From Orlajensenia flava (lineage in GTDB: Bacteria; Actinomycetota; Actinomycetes; Actinomycetales; Microbacteriaceae): a stretch of 64,000 nucleotides of DNA. The position numbers and the translations under genes are program-made. The notes beneath the pieces were generated by a model. It was given only the letters and a program-made list of their open reading frames with translations, had not been told where the DNA came from and searched no databases. Shown here piece after piece: positions 44,872 to 53,900 of this stretch (within the stretch, counting starts at the first letter, position 1; each line of letters begins with the position of its first letter). The DNA lies in contig NZ_SSSN01000002.1 of NCBI RefSeq assembly GCF_004801905.1, positions 1-64,000 of the forward strand, read 5' to 3'.

Positions 44872-46294
44872 GCGAACCGCTGTCATCGTCGGTGCCCGCG
44901 TGATCGGCGCCGCCGCCGCCGTCGCCGTCGGCGTGTCCGCCGTCGCCGCGGCGGCGCTCGTCACGTGGCCCACCTCATTCGTTTCCCCGGTCGCCGATCG
45001 AGTCGTGCCGGTTCCGACCGCGGCGGAACGCGTCTGCCCCGGCCCGTTGCTCACCCTCGCCCAGGACTCGGCGGCGGCAACAGCGGTCTCATCACTCGGA
45101 TCACCCGACGTGACCGCCATCTCGGGCGCCGGTCAGGCCGACCCCGAGTCGACCGTCCTCACCTCGCCCGACGATCCCCAGGCGGGCGACGATGGAGCCG
45201 CACGTGTCCTGCGCGTGGAGGCGGGAGACAAGGGAGCGCCGCTCGTCGCCGGCAGCCAGTCGCAGGTCGCCGCGACGGAGACGGATGCCGGGCTCGCCGC
45301 GGCATCGTGCGTCGAGGCCGGATCCGACTCCTGGCTGGTGGGAGGCTCGACCGACATCGGCCGCACCAGCCTCGTGCTGCTGACCAACCCCTCCGCCGTC
45401 CCTGCGACGGTCGATCTCGCCCTCTACGGCGAATCCGGTCCCATCGAGGCACCCGGGTCGACGGGCATCCTCGTGCAGCCCGGGACGCAGAAGATCATCT
45501 CGCTCGCGGGTCTCGCCCCTGACGTTCTCGCGCCCGTGGTGCATGTCTCGAGCACCGGCGGGGACGTCGCGGCCGCCCTGCAGTCGTCCATCGTCCGCGG
45601 ACTCGAGCCGGGCGGCATCGACGTGGTCGGCCCGACCGCCGCGCCCGCGACCGAGGTCGACATCGCTGGCGTGGTCGTCGCGGCAGCGGCAGGCGCTGAC
45701 GCGGGGGACTCGGACGCCGCCCCGGGCGACGACAAGGCCGCGCTCCGGCTGCTCGCCCCCGGCTCCGGCGCGACCAACGCGACCGTGAGCGTGACGGGCG
45801 AGAACGGAGCCTCGGGGACCTCCTTCTCCGTCCACCTCGAGCCGGGCGTCGCCGTGGACGCTCCGTTGGCGGCACTCCCGGCCGGCGCCTACACCGTTCG
45901 GGTGCGGGCGGACGAGCCGGTCGTCGCAGCGGCGCGAACGGCTGTGCAGGGCGCGGACGGTCGGGACATCGCGTGGTTCGCCGCATCCGTTCCACTCGGC
46001 AGGGCCGACACGGTCCTCGCGGTGGCGGATGGACCATCGCCGAGCCTCCACCTGTGGAACACGGGATCCACCGACGCGGCCGTGACCCTGTCGAGCCCCA
46101 AGGGCGACGTCGACGTCGCCGTGCCCGCAGCGAGCGCCTTGGCCGTACCGGTCACGGCGAGCACCGGGTATGGCGTCTCGGGTGCGGGAGGGCTGATCGC
46201 GTCGGTCAGTTACACCTCGACGTCGCAGCTGGCGTCGTTCACGCTTCTTCCCCCCGGTCCGCTCGCTGCGCCCATCACGGTGTACACCCGCTGA
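44861..46294 (+). CDS. DUF5719 family exported protein
   Basis: 477 residues. An N-terminal signal anchor (residues 11-35, Ala/Val-rich) is followed by a long beta-rich outer region with two similar halves, for example 'RTSLVLLTNPSAVPATVDLA' and 'SPSLHLWNTGSTDAAVTL', both Ig/beta-sandwich-like. 'RVCPGPLLTLAQ' near the N-terminus and 'AASCVEAGSDSWLVGGSTDI' are family features. Function unknown; constant partner of the upstream GT2/membrane fusion. ATG with GGGAGA 6 bases upstream, inside the previous gene's 3' end. Confidence 0.8.
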   Translation: MAARRTAVIVGARVIGAAAAVAVGVSAVAAAALVTWPTSFVSPVADRVVPVPTAAERVCPGPLLTLAQDSAAATAVSSLGSPDVTAISGAGQADPESTVLTSPDDPQAGDDGAARVLRVEAGDKGAPLVAGSQSQVAATETDAGLAAASCVEAGSDSWLVGGSTDIGRTSLVLLTNPSAVPATVDLALYGESGPIEAPGSTGILVQPGTQKIISLAGLAPDVLAPVVHVSSTGGDVAAALQSSIVRGLEPGGIDVVGPTAAPATEVDIAGVVVAAAAGADAGDSDAAPGDDKAALRLLAPGSGATNATVSVTGENGASGTSFSVHLEPGVAVDAPLAALPAGAYTVRVRADEPVVAAARTAVQGADGRDIAWFAASVPLGRADTVLAVADGPSPSLHLWNTGSTDAAVTLSSPKGDVDVAVPAASALAVPVTASTGYGVSGAGGLIASVSYTSTSQLASFTLLPPGPLAAPITVYTR

Positions 46295-46298
46295 GCGG

Positions 46299-46742
46299 TC
46301 AGATGTCGCGGTAGCGGTCAGGATCGAGGTCCCACGGGTCCTTGCCGATGAGCTCGGCCACCGCGCGGAACACGCAGCCCTCCACCATCATCCGCATGTG
46401 CAGCTCGTCGTTGCGGTGCAGCTTGCTCATGCGCTGGATCGGCAGCCGGAAGAAGATGATGCGGCGCTCGTCGATGAGCACCTTCCACCGGTCGACGTGG
46501 TCGCCGTGGAGTGCCTCCTGCGGCGCACCGGCCACCTCGAACTTGACGTCGTCGAGCTCGGGCCAGATGCCGCGCAGGTACTCCGCCGTCGACGAGATGG
46601 TCACGTCGAACGACTCGATGCGATCGCGCACCGGAGGCAGGTACGGTCCGGTCACGGCCGAGCGCATGCCCCGACCATGACGGTCGAGGATGCCGCGACG
46701 CCGCGATGCGGTCGGGCGCGCTGAGCGGCGGGATCGGGGCAT
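46299..46742 (-). CDS. PF06262 zincin-like family protein without HExxH
   Basis: 147 residues. The basic N-terminus 'RGILDRHGRGMRSAVTGPYL', the middle 'RIESFDVTISSTAEYL', 'RRIIFFRLPIQRMSK' and the end 'GKDPWDLDPDRYRDI' match the Rv3259-type proteins beside whiB2 and DUF3499. The family is named for a zinc-peptidase HExxH; here the equivalent helix reads H-M-R-M-M-V-E-G, so a working zinc site is unlikely. The ATG lies 6 bases after a TAGGAT box. Convergent with the DUF5719 gene, 4 bases apart. Confidence 0.75.
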   Translation of the reverse strand: MPRSRRSARPTASRRRGILDRHGRGMRSAVTGPYLPPVRDRIESFDVTISSTAEYLRGIWPELDDVKFEVAGAPQEALHGDHVDRWKVLIDERRIIFFRLPIQRMSKLHRNDELHMRMMVEGCVFRAVAELIGKDPWDLDPDRYRDI

Positions 46743-46748
46743 GTCGAC

Positions 46749-46754
46749 ATCCTA
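46749..46754 (-). promoter_or_regulatory. -10 box TAGGAT of leaderless PF06262 gene
   Basis: TAGGAT on the minus strand, 6 bases before the ATG at 46742. It fixes that ATG over any internal start. Confidence 0.5.
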
Positions 46755-46786
46755 TTCCGGGCGCCGGCGGGTACTCTGATGCCGAT

Positions 46787-47005
46787 ATGAACAGGCCGTG
46801 CTCCCGCGTCGCGTGCTCCGACGAAGCCGTCGCCACCCTCACGTACGTCTATGCGGACTCGATGGCCGTCCTGGGTCCGCTCTCGCTCAGCTTCGAGCCC
46901 CACAGCTACGATCTGTGCGCCCGTCATGCCGAGAGACTCTCGGCTCCGCAGGGCTGGCAGGTGATCAGGCACCAACTCCTCGGTGAGGTAGGTTGGGGCG
47001 CGTGA
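46787..47005 (+). CDS. DUF3499 family small protein
   Basis: 72 residues. 'RPCSRVACSDEAVATLTYVY' at the N-terminus and 'EPHSYDLCARHAERLSAPQG' in the middle are the DUF3499 signature; the two C-x4-C / C-x2-H pairs look like a small zinc-binding fold. Function unknown. The conserved position just before manB holds in mycobacteria as well (Rv3258c). A TACTCT box 9 bases upstream and no ribosome binding site suggest leaderless or near-leaderless translation. Its stop overlaps the manB GTG as GTGA. Confidence 0.85.
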   Translation: MNRPCSRVACSDEAVATLTYVYADSMAVLGPLSLSFEPHSYDLCARHAERLSAPQGWQVIRHQLLGEVGWGA

Positions 47006-48420
47006 GCGCCACTGATTCCCTCTCCGCCATCGTCAAGACCTACGACGTCCGAGGACTGGTCGGCTCGCAACTGACGGCCGAGGTCGTCGAGGCAGTCGGA
47101 GCGGCTTTCGCCGACGAGGTGCGCGCAGCCGGAAGCGAGATCGTGGTCGGTCACGACATGCGCGACTCCTCCCCGGAGTTCGCCGCCGCCTTCTCGCGCG
47201 GCGCTCGCAAGCGGGGGGCGGATGTCGCCGCGATCGGCCTCTGCTCGACCGACGAGAGCTACTTCGCCTCGGGCTCCCTGGCTGCCCCGGCCGCGATGTT
47301 CACGGCGAGCCACAACCCGGCCACCTACAACGGCATCAAGATGTCACGGGCTGGAGCGCGGGGCATCTCCCTCGACACCGGCCTGGCCGCCATCCGCGAC
47401 CGCGCCCTCGGTTATCTCGCCGACGGCATCCCCGAGACGGCGGATGCCGGCACCGAGCGTCCCCTCGACGTTCTAGGCGACTACGCGGCCTACCTGCGCT
47501 CCCTCGTCGACCTCTCCGGCATCCGTCCGCTCAAGATCGTGGTGGATGCGGGCAACGGGATGGGCGGACTGACCGTCCCGGCCGTCCTCGGCACGGCCGC
47601 CGGGTTGCCGGCGCTGCCCCTGGAGATCGTTCCCCTCTATTTCGAGCTGGACGGGACGTTCCCGAACCACGAGGCGAATCCGCTCGAGCCGGCGAACCTC
47701 GTCGACCTGCAGAAGGCGGTCGTCGAGCACGGGGCCGACCTCGGCCTGGCCTTCGACGGCGACGCCGACCGCTGCTTCGTCGTCGACGAGAACGGCGAGG
47801 CCGTCACTCCCTCGGCGATCGCGGCCATCGTGGCATTGCGCGAGATCACCCGCGTGCGCGCATCAGGGGAGACCGGCGAGATCGTCGTGCTGTACAACCT
47901 GATCTGCTCGCGCATCGTGCCCGAGACGATCGAGGCGGCCGGAGCTGTCGCCATCCGCACCCGCGTCGGTCATTCGCTCATCAAGGACGAGATGGCCGCG
48001 ACCGGTGCGATCTTCGGAGGCGAGCACTCTGCTCACTACTACTTCCGCGACTTCTGGGGAGCCGACAACGGCATGCTCGCCGCAATGCACGTGCTGGCCG
48101 AGTTCGGCTCGCAGGAGCGACCCCTCTCGGCACTCGCGGCGGAGTTCACGCCGTACGCCCTCTCCGGTGAGATCAACTCGACTGTCGACGACGTGGCCGC
48201 GGCCTACACGCGCATCGTCGACGAGTTCGCCGGCAAGGCCGAGTTCGACGAGCTCGACGGGCTGACCGTCACGGGCTTCACCCGCGAGGACGCGCCGTTC
48301 TGGTGGTTCAGCGTGCGCCCGTCCAACACAGAACCGCTGCTGCGCCTCAACGTCGAAGCCGGAACGCGCAGCGAGATGGAGCGCGTCCGCGATCAGGTGC
48401 TCGCCCTCATTCGGGCGTAG
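47002..48420 (+). CDS. manB: Phosphomannomutase/phosphoglucomutase
   Basis: 472 residues. Four signature loops of the alpha-phosphohexomutases are present: the phosphoserine loop 'FTASHNPATYNGIK', the Mg loop 'FDGDADRCFVVDENG', the sugar loop 'FGGEHSAHYYFRDFWG' and the phosphate loop 'RPSNTEPLLRLNVEAGTR'. It converts mannose-6-P to mannose-1-P and perhaps glucose phosphates as well. GTG start overlapping the DUF3499 stop. Its 3' end overlaps a convergent HTH gene by 14 bases. Confidence 0.96.
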   Translation: MSATDSLSAIVKTYDVRGLVGSQLTAEVVEAVGAAFADEVRAAGSEIVVGHDMRDSSPEFAAAFSRGARKRGADVAAIGLCSTDESYFASGSLAAPAAMFTASHNPATYNGIKMSRAGARGISLDTGLAAIRDRALGYLADGIPETADAGTERPLDVLGDYAAYLRSLVDLSGIRPLKIVVDAGNGMGGLTVPAVLGTAAGLPALPLEIVPLYFELDGTFPNHEANPLEPANLVDLQKAVVEHGADLGLAFDGDADRCFVVDENGEAVTPSAIAAIVALREITRVRASGETGEIVVLYNLICSRIVPETIEAAGAVAIRTRVGHSLIKDEMAATGAIFGGEHSAHYYFRDFWGADNGMLAAMHVLAEFGSQERPLSALAAEFTPYALSGEINSTVDDVAAAYTRIVDEFAGKAEFDELDGLTVTGFTREDAPFWWFSVRPSNTEPLLRLNVEAGTRSEMERVRDQVLALIRA

Positions 48421-48682
48421 TCGCGTCGGAGTCCTCCGTCGCGGTACCCGCTGCACGCGGACGGCCGCCCCGCGTGTTCCGCGCCTCGATGAGCGGCGCG
48501 ATCGCTTCGATCTCCTCCGCGAGCCACACCACGCCCCGAGCCAACGGATCGGGCAGCAGCGCGGGCACGCCGCCGGCCGTGCCCCTGTCGTGGTGGGTGA
48601 GCCACACGCGCACCGTGGACTCCGAGACGCCGAAGCGCCGCGCGACGTCGGGAACGGTCATGAGCTGCGGGTGGTCGGCCAT
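48407..48682 (-). CDS. Small helix-turn-helix (MerR/excisionase-like) protein
   Basis: 91 residues. 'LMTVPDVARRFGVSESTVRV' is a clear MerR/excisionase-type helix-turn-helix at residues 7-26, followed by a helical stretch and a charged, Thr/Glu-rich tail. It probably binds DNA; target unknown. The ATG follows TAGCAT by 6 bases. The last 14 bases overlap the manB 3' end. Confidence 0.7.
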   Translation of the reverse strand: MADHPQLMTVPDVARRFGVSESTVRVWLTHHDRGTAGGVPALLPDPLARGVVWLAEEIEAIAPLIEARNTRGGRPRAAGTATEDSDATTPE

Positions 48683-48688
48683 CCTCGG

Positions 48689-48694
48689 ATGCTA
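48689..48694 (-). promoter_or_regulatory. -10 box TAGCAT of leaderless HTH gene
   Basis: TAGCAT on the minus strand, 6 bases before the ATG at 48682. A TTGACA lies only 4 bases upstream of the box, too close to serve as its -35. Confidence 0.45.
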
Positions 48695-48769
48695 TCCCTG
48701 TCAACCCCCGCTGCGGGCCCAGCGCGCTCGCCTAGCCTCTGCTGCAAAGCACACGATGAGGGAGGGCCC

Positions 48770-49264
48770 ATGGCCGAGACGACGGAACAGAACCCCGAGC
48801 AGCGCATCATCGAGCTGGCACGGAAGATCCCCATCTCGATGCTCACCACCGTCGACGGCGAGGGCAAGCTCGTCAGCCGGCCCATGTCGCCCCTCGAGAT
48901 CGACGACGTCGGAACCCTCTGGTTCATCGCCGAGCGCGATTCGCGTGACGTCCAGGAGATCACCGTCAACCCGAACGTCGGTGTCACGTTGACGTCCGGC
49001 AGCAGCTACGTGTCCCTGGCGGGGACTGCGGAGATCGTCGACGACAGCGCCAAGATGCACGACCTGTGGAACGCCGCCGTCGAGGCGTGGCTTCCTGACG
49101 GACCGGACTCGCCCGAGGCCACCCTCATCCGCGTCGACGCCCACTCGGGTGAGTACTGGGACACCCCGGGAGGTCGCGTCGCCACCGTGATCAGCTTCGT
49201 CAAGGCGAAGGTGACGGGCACCCGATACGACGGGGGCGAGAACGAACAGGTCGACCTCGGCTGA
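48770..49264 (+). CDS. Pyridoxamine-5'-phosphate-oxidase-fold general stress protein
   Basis: 164 residues with a flavin-binding split-barrel fold: 'RKIPISMLTTVDGEGKLVSR', 'DVGTLWFIAERDSRDVQEI', 'NVGVTLTSGSSYVSLAGTAE' and 'DAHSGEYWDTPGGRVATVI'. The last block is typical of the GSP26-like stress group that binds FMN or FAD. Substrate unknown. ATG with GGAGGG, spacing 3-5. Confidence 0.87.
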   Translation: MAETTEQNPEQRIIELARKIPISMLTTVDGEGKLVSRPMSPLEIDDVGTLWFIAERDSRDVQEITVNPNVGVTLTSGSSYVSLAGTAEIVDDSAKMHDLWNAAVEAWLPDGPDSPEATLIRVDAHSGEYWDTPGGRVATVISFVKAKVTGTRYDGGENEQVDLG

Positions 49265-49402
49265 CAGGGGTCTCAGAGTCTGAGAAAGTGCTGAACCCGC
49301 TGATGAACACCGGAATAGCGTCCGGGGCGAATGCGTTTTCATCCAGTGACGGGTCCTGTTCCGAAGGACTACCGGGACCCATCGGAAGGCAGGGATGTCT
49401 CA

Positions 49403-49819
49403 GTGAGACGAGTGAATGAAGAAGTCGAGCTCGAGAAGGGCGTCGTCACGAAGTACCGCCGTCACGTGAACGGCGGAGGCTTCGTCTCGCCCAAGGCCCG
49501 GGTCGACCAATCGGCGGAGGTCGCATCGACGGCCTACGTCGAGCAGGGCGCGCTGATCTCCCGCGAGGCGTTCGTGGGGGCTGGCAGCTGGGTGGACCGC
49601 GATGCCATGATCGGCTCGCACGCGTTCATCGGCGCGAACGTGCACGTCGGAGCCGGCGCCATCATCGGCGACCGGGTGCGCATCGGCAGTCACTGCCGGA
49701 TCGGCTCGAATGCCCGCATCGTCGCCGGGCAGCACCTCGAGCGCGACATCGTGGTGCCCGATGGCGGGTTCGTGGGACCCGACGGTCCTCACGACACCCG
49801 GTACGTCAAGGCCGCCTGA
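49403..49819 (+). CDS. Hexapeptide-repeat (left-handed beta-helix) protein
   Basis: 138 residues. From residue 27 the chain is a run of hexapeptide turns ('VSPKARVDQSAEVASTAYVE', 'AFVGAGSWVDRDAMIGSHAF', 'IGDRVRIGSHCRIGSNARIV'), closing with 'PDGGFVGPDGP'. It has no obvious acceptor loop or catalytic His motif, so acyltransferase activity is uncertain. GTG start with AGGG about 10 bases upstream; a second GTG three codons later is the alternative. It stands alone before corA. Confidence 0.7.
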   Translation: MRRVNEEVELEKGVVTKYRRHVNGGGFVSPKARVDQSAEVASTAYVEQGALISREAFVGAGSWVDRDAMIGSHAFIGANVHVGAGAIIGDRVRIGSHCRIGSNARIVAGQHLERDIVVPDGGFVGPDGPHDTRYVKAA

Positions 49820-49881
49820 GCGCGGTCATCGCCGCTGCGGGGCTCGTCCGGTCGTAGGCTGATCGCGAGCAGGGGAGCACC

Positions 49882-50859
49882 ATGGCCGTCATCGACAACG
49901 CCGTCTATTGGGACGGGGTGCGGATCGCCACGCCGACGAGCCTGGCCGAGACGTTCGAGGCCAAGGACGCTCTCGGCGGCTTCGCCTGGATCGGACTGTA
50001 TCGACCCTCGTCCGAGGAGCTGGACGAGGTGGCCACCGAGTACGGATTGCACCACCTCGCCGTAGAGGACGCCAAGACGGGCCATCAGCGCTCGAAGCTG
50101 GAGAGCTACGGCAAGACTCGCTTCGTGGTGCTGCGACCCGCACGCTACGACGACAGCCACGAGCGGGTCGAGTTCGGCGAGGTAGAGCTGTTCGTGGGCC
50201 CCGACTTCGTTGTGACGGTGCGCCACGCCGAGTCTCCCGACCTGCACGCCGTGCGCATGCGACTGGAGGCCAACCCCGACCTGCTCGCTCTCGGCCCGCA
50301 GGCGGTGCTCTACGCGGTGCTCGACCAGGTCGTCGACGAGTACTCGCCCGTCATCGCCGGGCTCGAGAATGACATCGACGAGATCGAGGACCAGATCTTC
50401 GAGGGCGACCCGGCCGTGTCTCGCCGCATCTACGCGCTCTCACGCGAGGTGACCGAGTTCCAGCGCGCCACCCGGCCGCTTCCGGAGCTGATCGAGCGGC
50501 TGCGCGGCGAGCTCGACAAGAACGAGCGGGCGGGCCTCGAGTTGCGCCGTGCGCTCCGGGATGTCGCCGACCACGCCATCCGCATCGCCGAGCGCGGCGA
50601 GACGTTCAAGCAGCTGCTCCAGAACGCGCTCACCGTGCAGCTCACACTCGTCGGCCAGCGCCAGGGCGACGAGGTGAAGCGAATCTCCAGCTGGGCGGCG
50701 ATCCTGTTCACGCCGACCCTCGTCGGCACCATCTACGGCATGAACTTCGACCACATGCCCGAGCTGCACTGGTTCTTCGGGTATCCGTTCGCCATCGCCC
50801 TCATGGTGGGCATGGGCTTCGGCCTCTACTTCGCCTTCAAGCGCCGCGGCTGGCTCTGA
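49882..50859 (+). CDS. corA: CorA-type magnesium/cobalt channel
   Basis: 325 residues. Long cytoplasmic domain with alpha-helical 'LENDIDEIEDQIFEGD', then two membrane spans at the C-terminus separated by the pore loop 'YGMNFDHMPE' carrying the G-M-N selectivity motif, and the basic tail 'FKRRGWL'. Forms pentamers in the membrane and takes up Mg2+. ATG with GGGGAG 6 bases upstream. Confidence 0.95.
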   Translation: MAVIDNAVYWDGVRIATPTSLAETFEAKDALGGFAWIGLYRPSSEELDEVATEYGLHHLAVEDAKTGHQRSKLESYGKTRFVVLRPARYDDSHERVEFGEVELFVGPDFVVTVRHAESPDLHAVRMRLEANPDLLALGPQAVLYAVLDQVVDEYSPVIAGLENDIDEIEDQIFEGDPAVSRRIYALSREVTEFQRATRPLPELIERLRGELDKNERAGLELRRALRDVADHAIRIAERGETFKQLLQNALTVQLTLVGQRQGDEVKRISSWAAILFTPTLVGTIYGMNFDHMPELHWFFGYPFAIALMVGMGFGLYFAFKRRGWL

Positions 50860-50927
50860 CCCTCGCTGCTCCCGGACCGAGTGGCGAAACTCGCGCCCGC
50901 CTCCCCGGGATTGCCCGCCCGTCGACT

Positions 50928-50933
50928 TAGGGT
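50928..50933 (+). promoter_or_regulatory. -10 box TAGGGT of leaderless helicase-like gene
   Basis: TAGGGT lies 6 bases before the GTG at 50940. There is no ribosome binding site, so this box supports the GTG as start. Confidence 0.45.
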
Positions 50934-50939
50934 GTCGGT

Positions 50940-53900
50940 GTGTGGCGCCTGGATCGTAAGAGTGATGACGAACCGTCGTCGAACCTGCCCCCGCAGCAGG
51001 TCACGGCGCCCCATGACCTCTCCACCGGCGAACCGGGGTTGCGTCCGGCGAACATCGCGGAGCCCGCCTGGCAGCGCTGGCGCAGCGAACTGGCCGACGT
51101 GGGCGGACGATCGCCCCTGCTCCACTTCGACGACAAGCCGCGCACCCGCATCGAGCTGAGCGTCACCCATCCCGGTGGGCTTCCGCAGTTCATCACGGGC
51201 AAGACGGTCCTGCTCTCGAGCCTCATCCGTGACGAACTGGCCCTCCGCAACGCGCGCCTGGCCGCCGGTGCCATCACCCAGAAGGGCATCGAGCTGCGGT
51301 CCATGCGCGGCATCGAGAGCGTTCACCTCGGCATCGGACTCGCCCAGTGGCGGTTCGGTGAGGAGGAGTTCCTCGCCCCGCTGCTGCTGCGCCCGCTCGC
51401 CATCCGCCGCTACGGTCGCGACTTCGAGCTCAAGCTCAAGGGCGCGCCGTTCCTCAACCCCGAGCTGGCGCACGCGCTCGAGACGCAGTTCCGCATCACG
51501 CTCGACGCCGACGCCTTCGTCGCGCTCGCCGTCACCAACGGCGCGTTCAAGCCCCAGCCCGTCATCGACCGGCTGCGCGGGCTCACCTCCCACCTCGCCT
51601 GGTTCAACGTCATGCCGCGGCTGGTGGTCTCCTCCTTCGCCGATGTCGGACGACGGATGCTGGGCGACGCATCCGTCCTCGACCACCCGCTGATCGACGC
51701 CGTCGCGGGCAATCCGACCTCGCGCGGCGTCATCGAAGGCGGGTTCAACCCGGTGCAGGCGGTGAACCAGGACTCCCGGCCTCCCGCGACGGATGTGCTG
51801 CTGCTCGACTCCGACTCCGAGCAGGAGAACGTCGTCGCCCAGATCACCGCGGGCAACTCCGTCGTCGTCAAAACGCTTCCGGGGACCGGCGGCACCCAGA
51901 CCATCGTGAACGCGCTCGGCTCCCTCATGGCGCAGCACAAGCGCGTCCTCGTGGTCAGCGCCCGACGCGCCACCCTCGACGGCGTCGCGCACCGCCTCGC
52001 CCAGGTCGGTCTTCCCGGAGTCGCCGTGAGCGCACGGACGCTACGCCGCGACCTCATCAACGGCATCGGACGCAACGAGAAGGCATCCGCTCCCTCCGTC
52101 TCCGACATCGACGACGCCCTCGTCCGACTCCGCAAGGTGCTGCTCGACTACCGTCACGCGCTCACCCGTCGTGAGCCGGCACTGGGGGTGTCTGTGCTCG
52201 ACGCGCTCGGCGAACTCACCCGTCTCTCGCTGCTGCCGACGCCGCCTGCGACCACCGCGCGCCTCGACCACGACTCGCTCGCCGCGATGGCCCACTCGAG
52301 GCCGGCTGCAGCCGAGACCCTCATCAAGGCGGCGACCCTCGGCGAATTCCGCTACGGGCCGGGCGACTCGCCCTGGTACGGCGCATCGTTCTCGTCGACG
52401 CAGGAAGCCACCTCCACGCACGATCTGGCCAAGCGGCTCAACTCGATCGAACTGCCTCGGCTCATCGAGCGCGCCAACGCCCTCATCGGCCAGACGCGAC
52501 TACGGCCATACGAGTCCATCGCCGAGCTCGGAATCTACCTGCGGCTGCTGCTGGAGATCCGCGAGACCCTCGACAAGTTCCAGCCGTCCGTCTACGACCG
52601 CTCGCTCGTCGAACTCATCGCCGCGACGTCCAACCGGCGCGACTCTCCTGAGATGTCCGGCGCCAACCGACGTCGCCTCAAGAAGCTCGCGGGGGAGTAC
52701 CTGCGTCCGGGCGTGCACGTCACCGACATGAACGACGCGCTCCGGCGCATCCAGCAGCAGCGGACGCTGTGGCAGCGCTACGTCGTGGCGGGCAGCACAC
52801 CGCAGGTGCCGGTGGGTATCGCCGATGTGCAGGTGGCCTACCAGCGCGTGACGGATGACCTCTCGCACCTCGACGGACCGCTCGGGGTGAGCGGCACCAG
52901 TCGTCAGATGGCGTCGCGTCCCATCCGCGAGCTGATCTACACCATGTCCGGTCTCGCCGCCGAGAGCGAGGTGCTCGCGAACCTGCAGGAACGGACCGCG
53001 CTGCTCGCACGCCTGCGCGAGCTCGGCCTCGACCCCCTGCTCACCGACCTGTCACGGCGTCACGTGCCAGAGGGCGACGTATCGGCTGAACTCGAACTGG
53101 CCTGGTGGCAGTCGGCCCTGGAGACGATGCTGGCCTCCGACAAGGCTCTCCTCGGCGCCAACACCACCGTGCTTGATCGCCTGGAGGCGGACTTCCGGCT
53201 GGTCGACGAGGCGCACGCCTCGGCATCCGGAGGTCTTCTCGCTGCCCTCCTCGCCGAGACCTGGACCATCGGCGTCGTGGACTGGCCGGAGGAGGCCGAC
53301 CTCCTGCGTCGCCTGCTGCGCTCCGATCGGACGTCGCCCCTCACGCTCCAGGCGGCCGCACCCCACCTCTCCAAGGTGCTCGCTCCGATCTGGTTGGCCT
53401 CCCCGTACGAGGTGGCCGAGATCGGCGACGACATCGTCTTCGACACGGTCATGCTGGTCGACGCCGGAGCCGTCACGATGGCCGAGAGTCTCGGCGCGCT
53501 GCGGCGTGGCAAGCAGGTGGTGGCCTTCGGAGACCCGGTGACGCAGAGCCCGTCGCTCTTCGACACGGGGGTGTGGGAGAGCAACGACCTCTCCCGGCGG
53601 ATCGACGGGGACGAGTTGCCATCGGTCGACGCCCTGCACGCCGACTCGGCGCTCGCGCGGCTCGGTGAGCTGCTGCCCACCCTCACGCTCACGCACAGCT
53701 ACCGTGCCGGCGGAGAGGACCTCGCCGAGCTCGTCAATCGTCGGTTCTATGCCGGACGCATCGACGCGCTCCCGTGGGCGGGGAGCTTCCTCGGTCACGG
53801 ATCGCTCGGCTTCCACTTCGTGGTGGGACACGGAATGCCCGACAACGACAGCGGCGCGGTCGAGAGTGTCGACGCCGAAGTGGCCAAGGTCGTCGAGCTC

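Noticed and set aside
43057-45120. A 687-codon open frame on the minus strand
   Set aside because: It lies opposite the GT2/membrane fusion and DUF5719 genes and is a high-GC third-position shadow, Arg/Asp/Gly-rich with no domain.
48694-48704. TTGACA near the HTH gene as a -35 box
   Set aside because: It is only 4 bases from the TAGCAT box, far from the usual 16-18.
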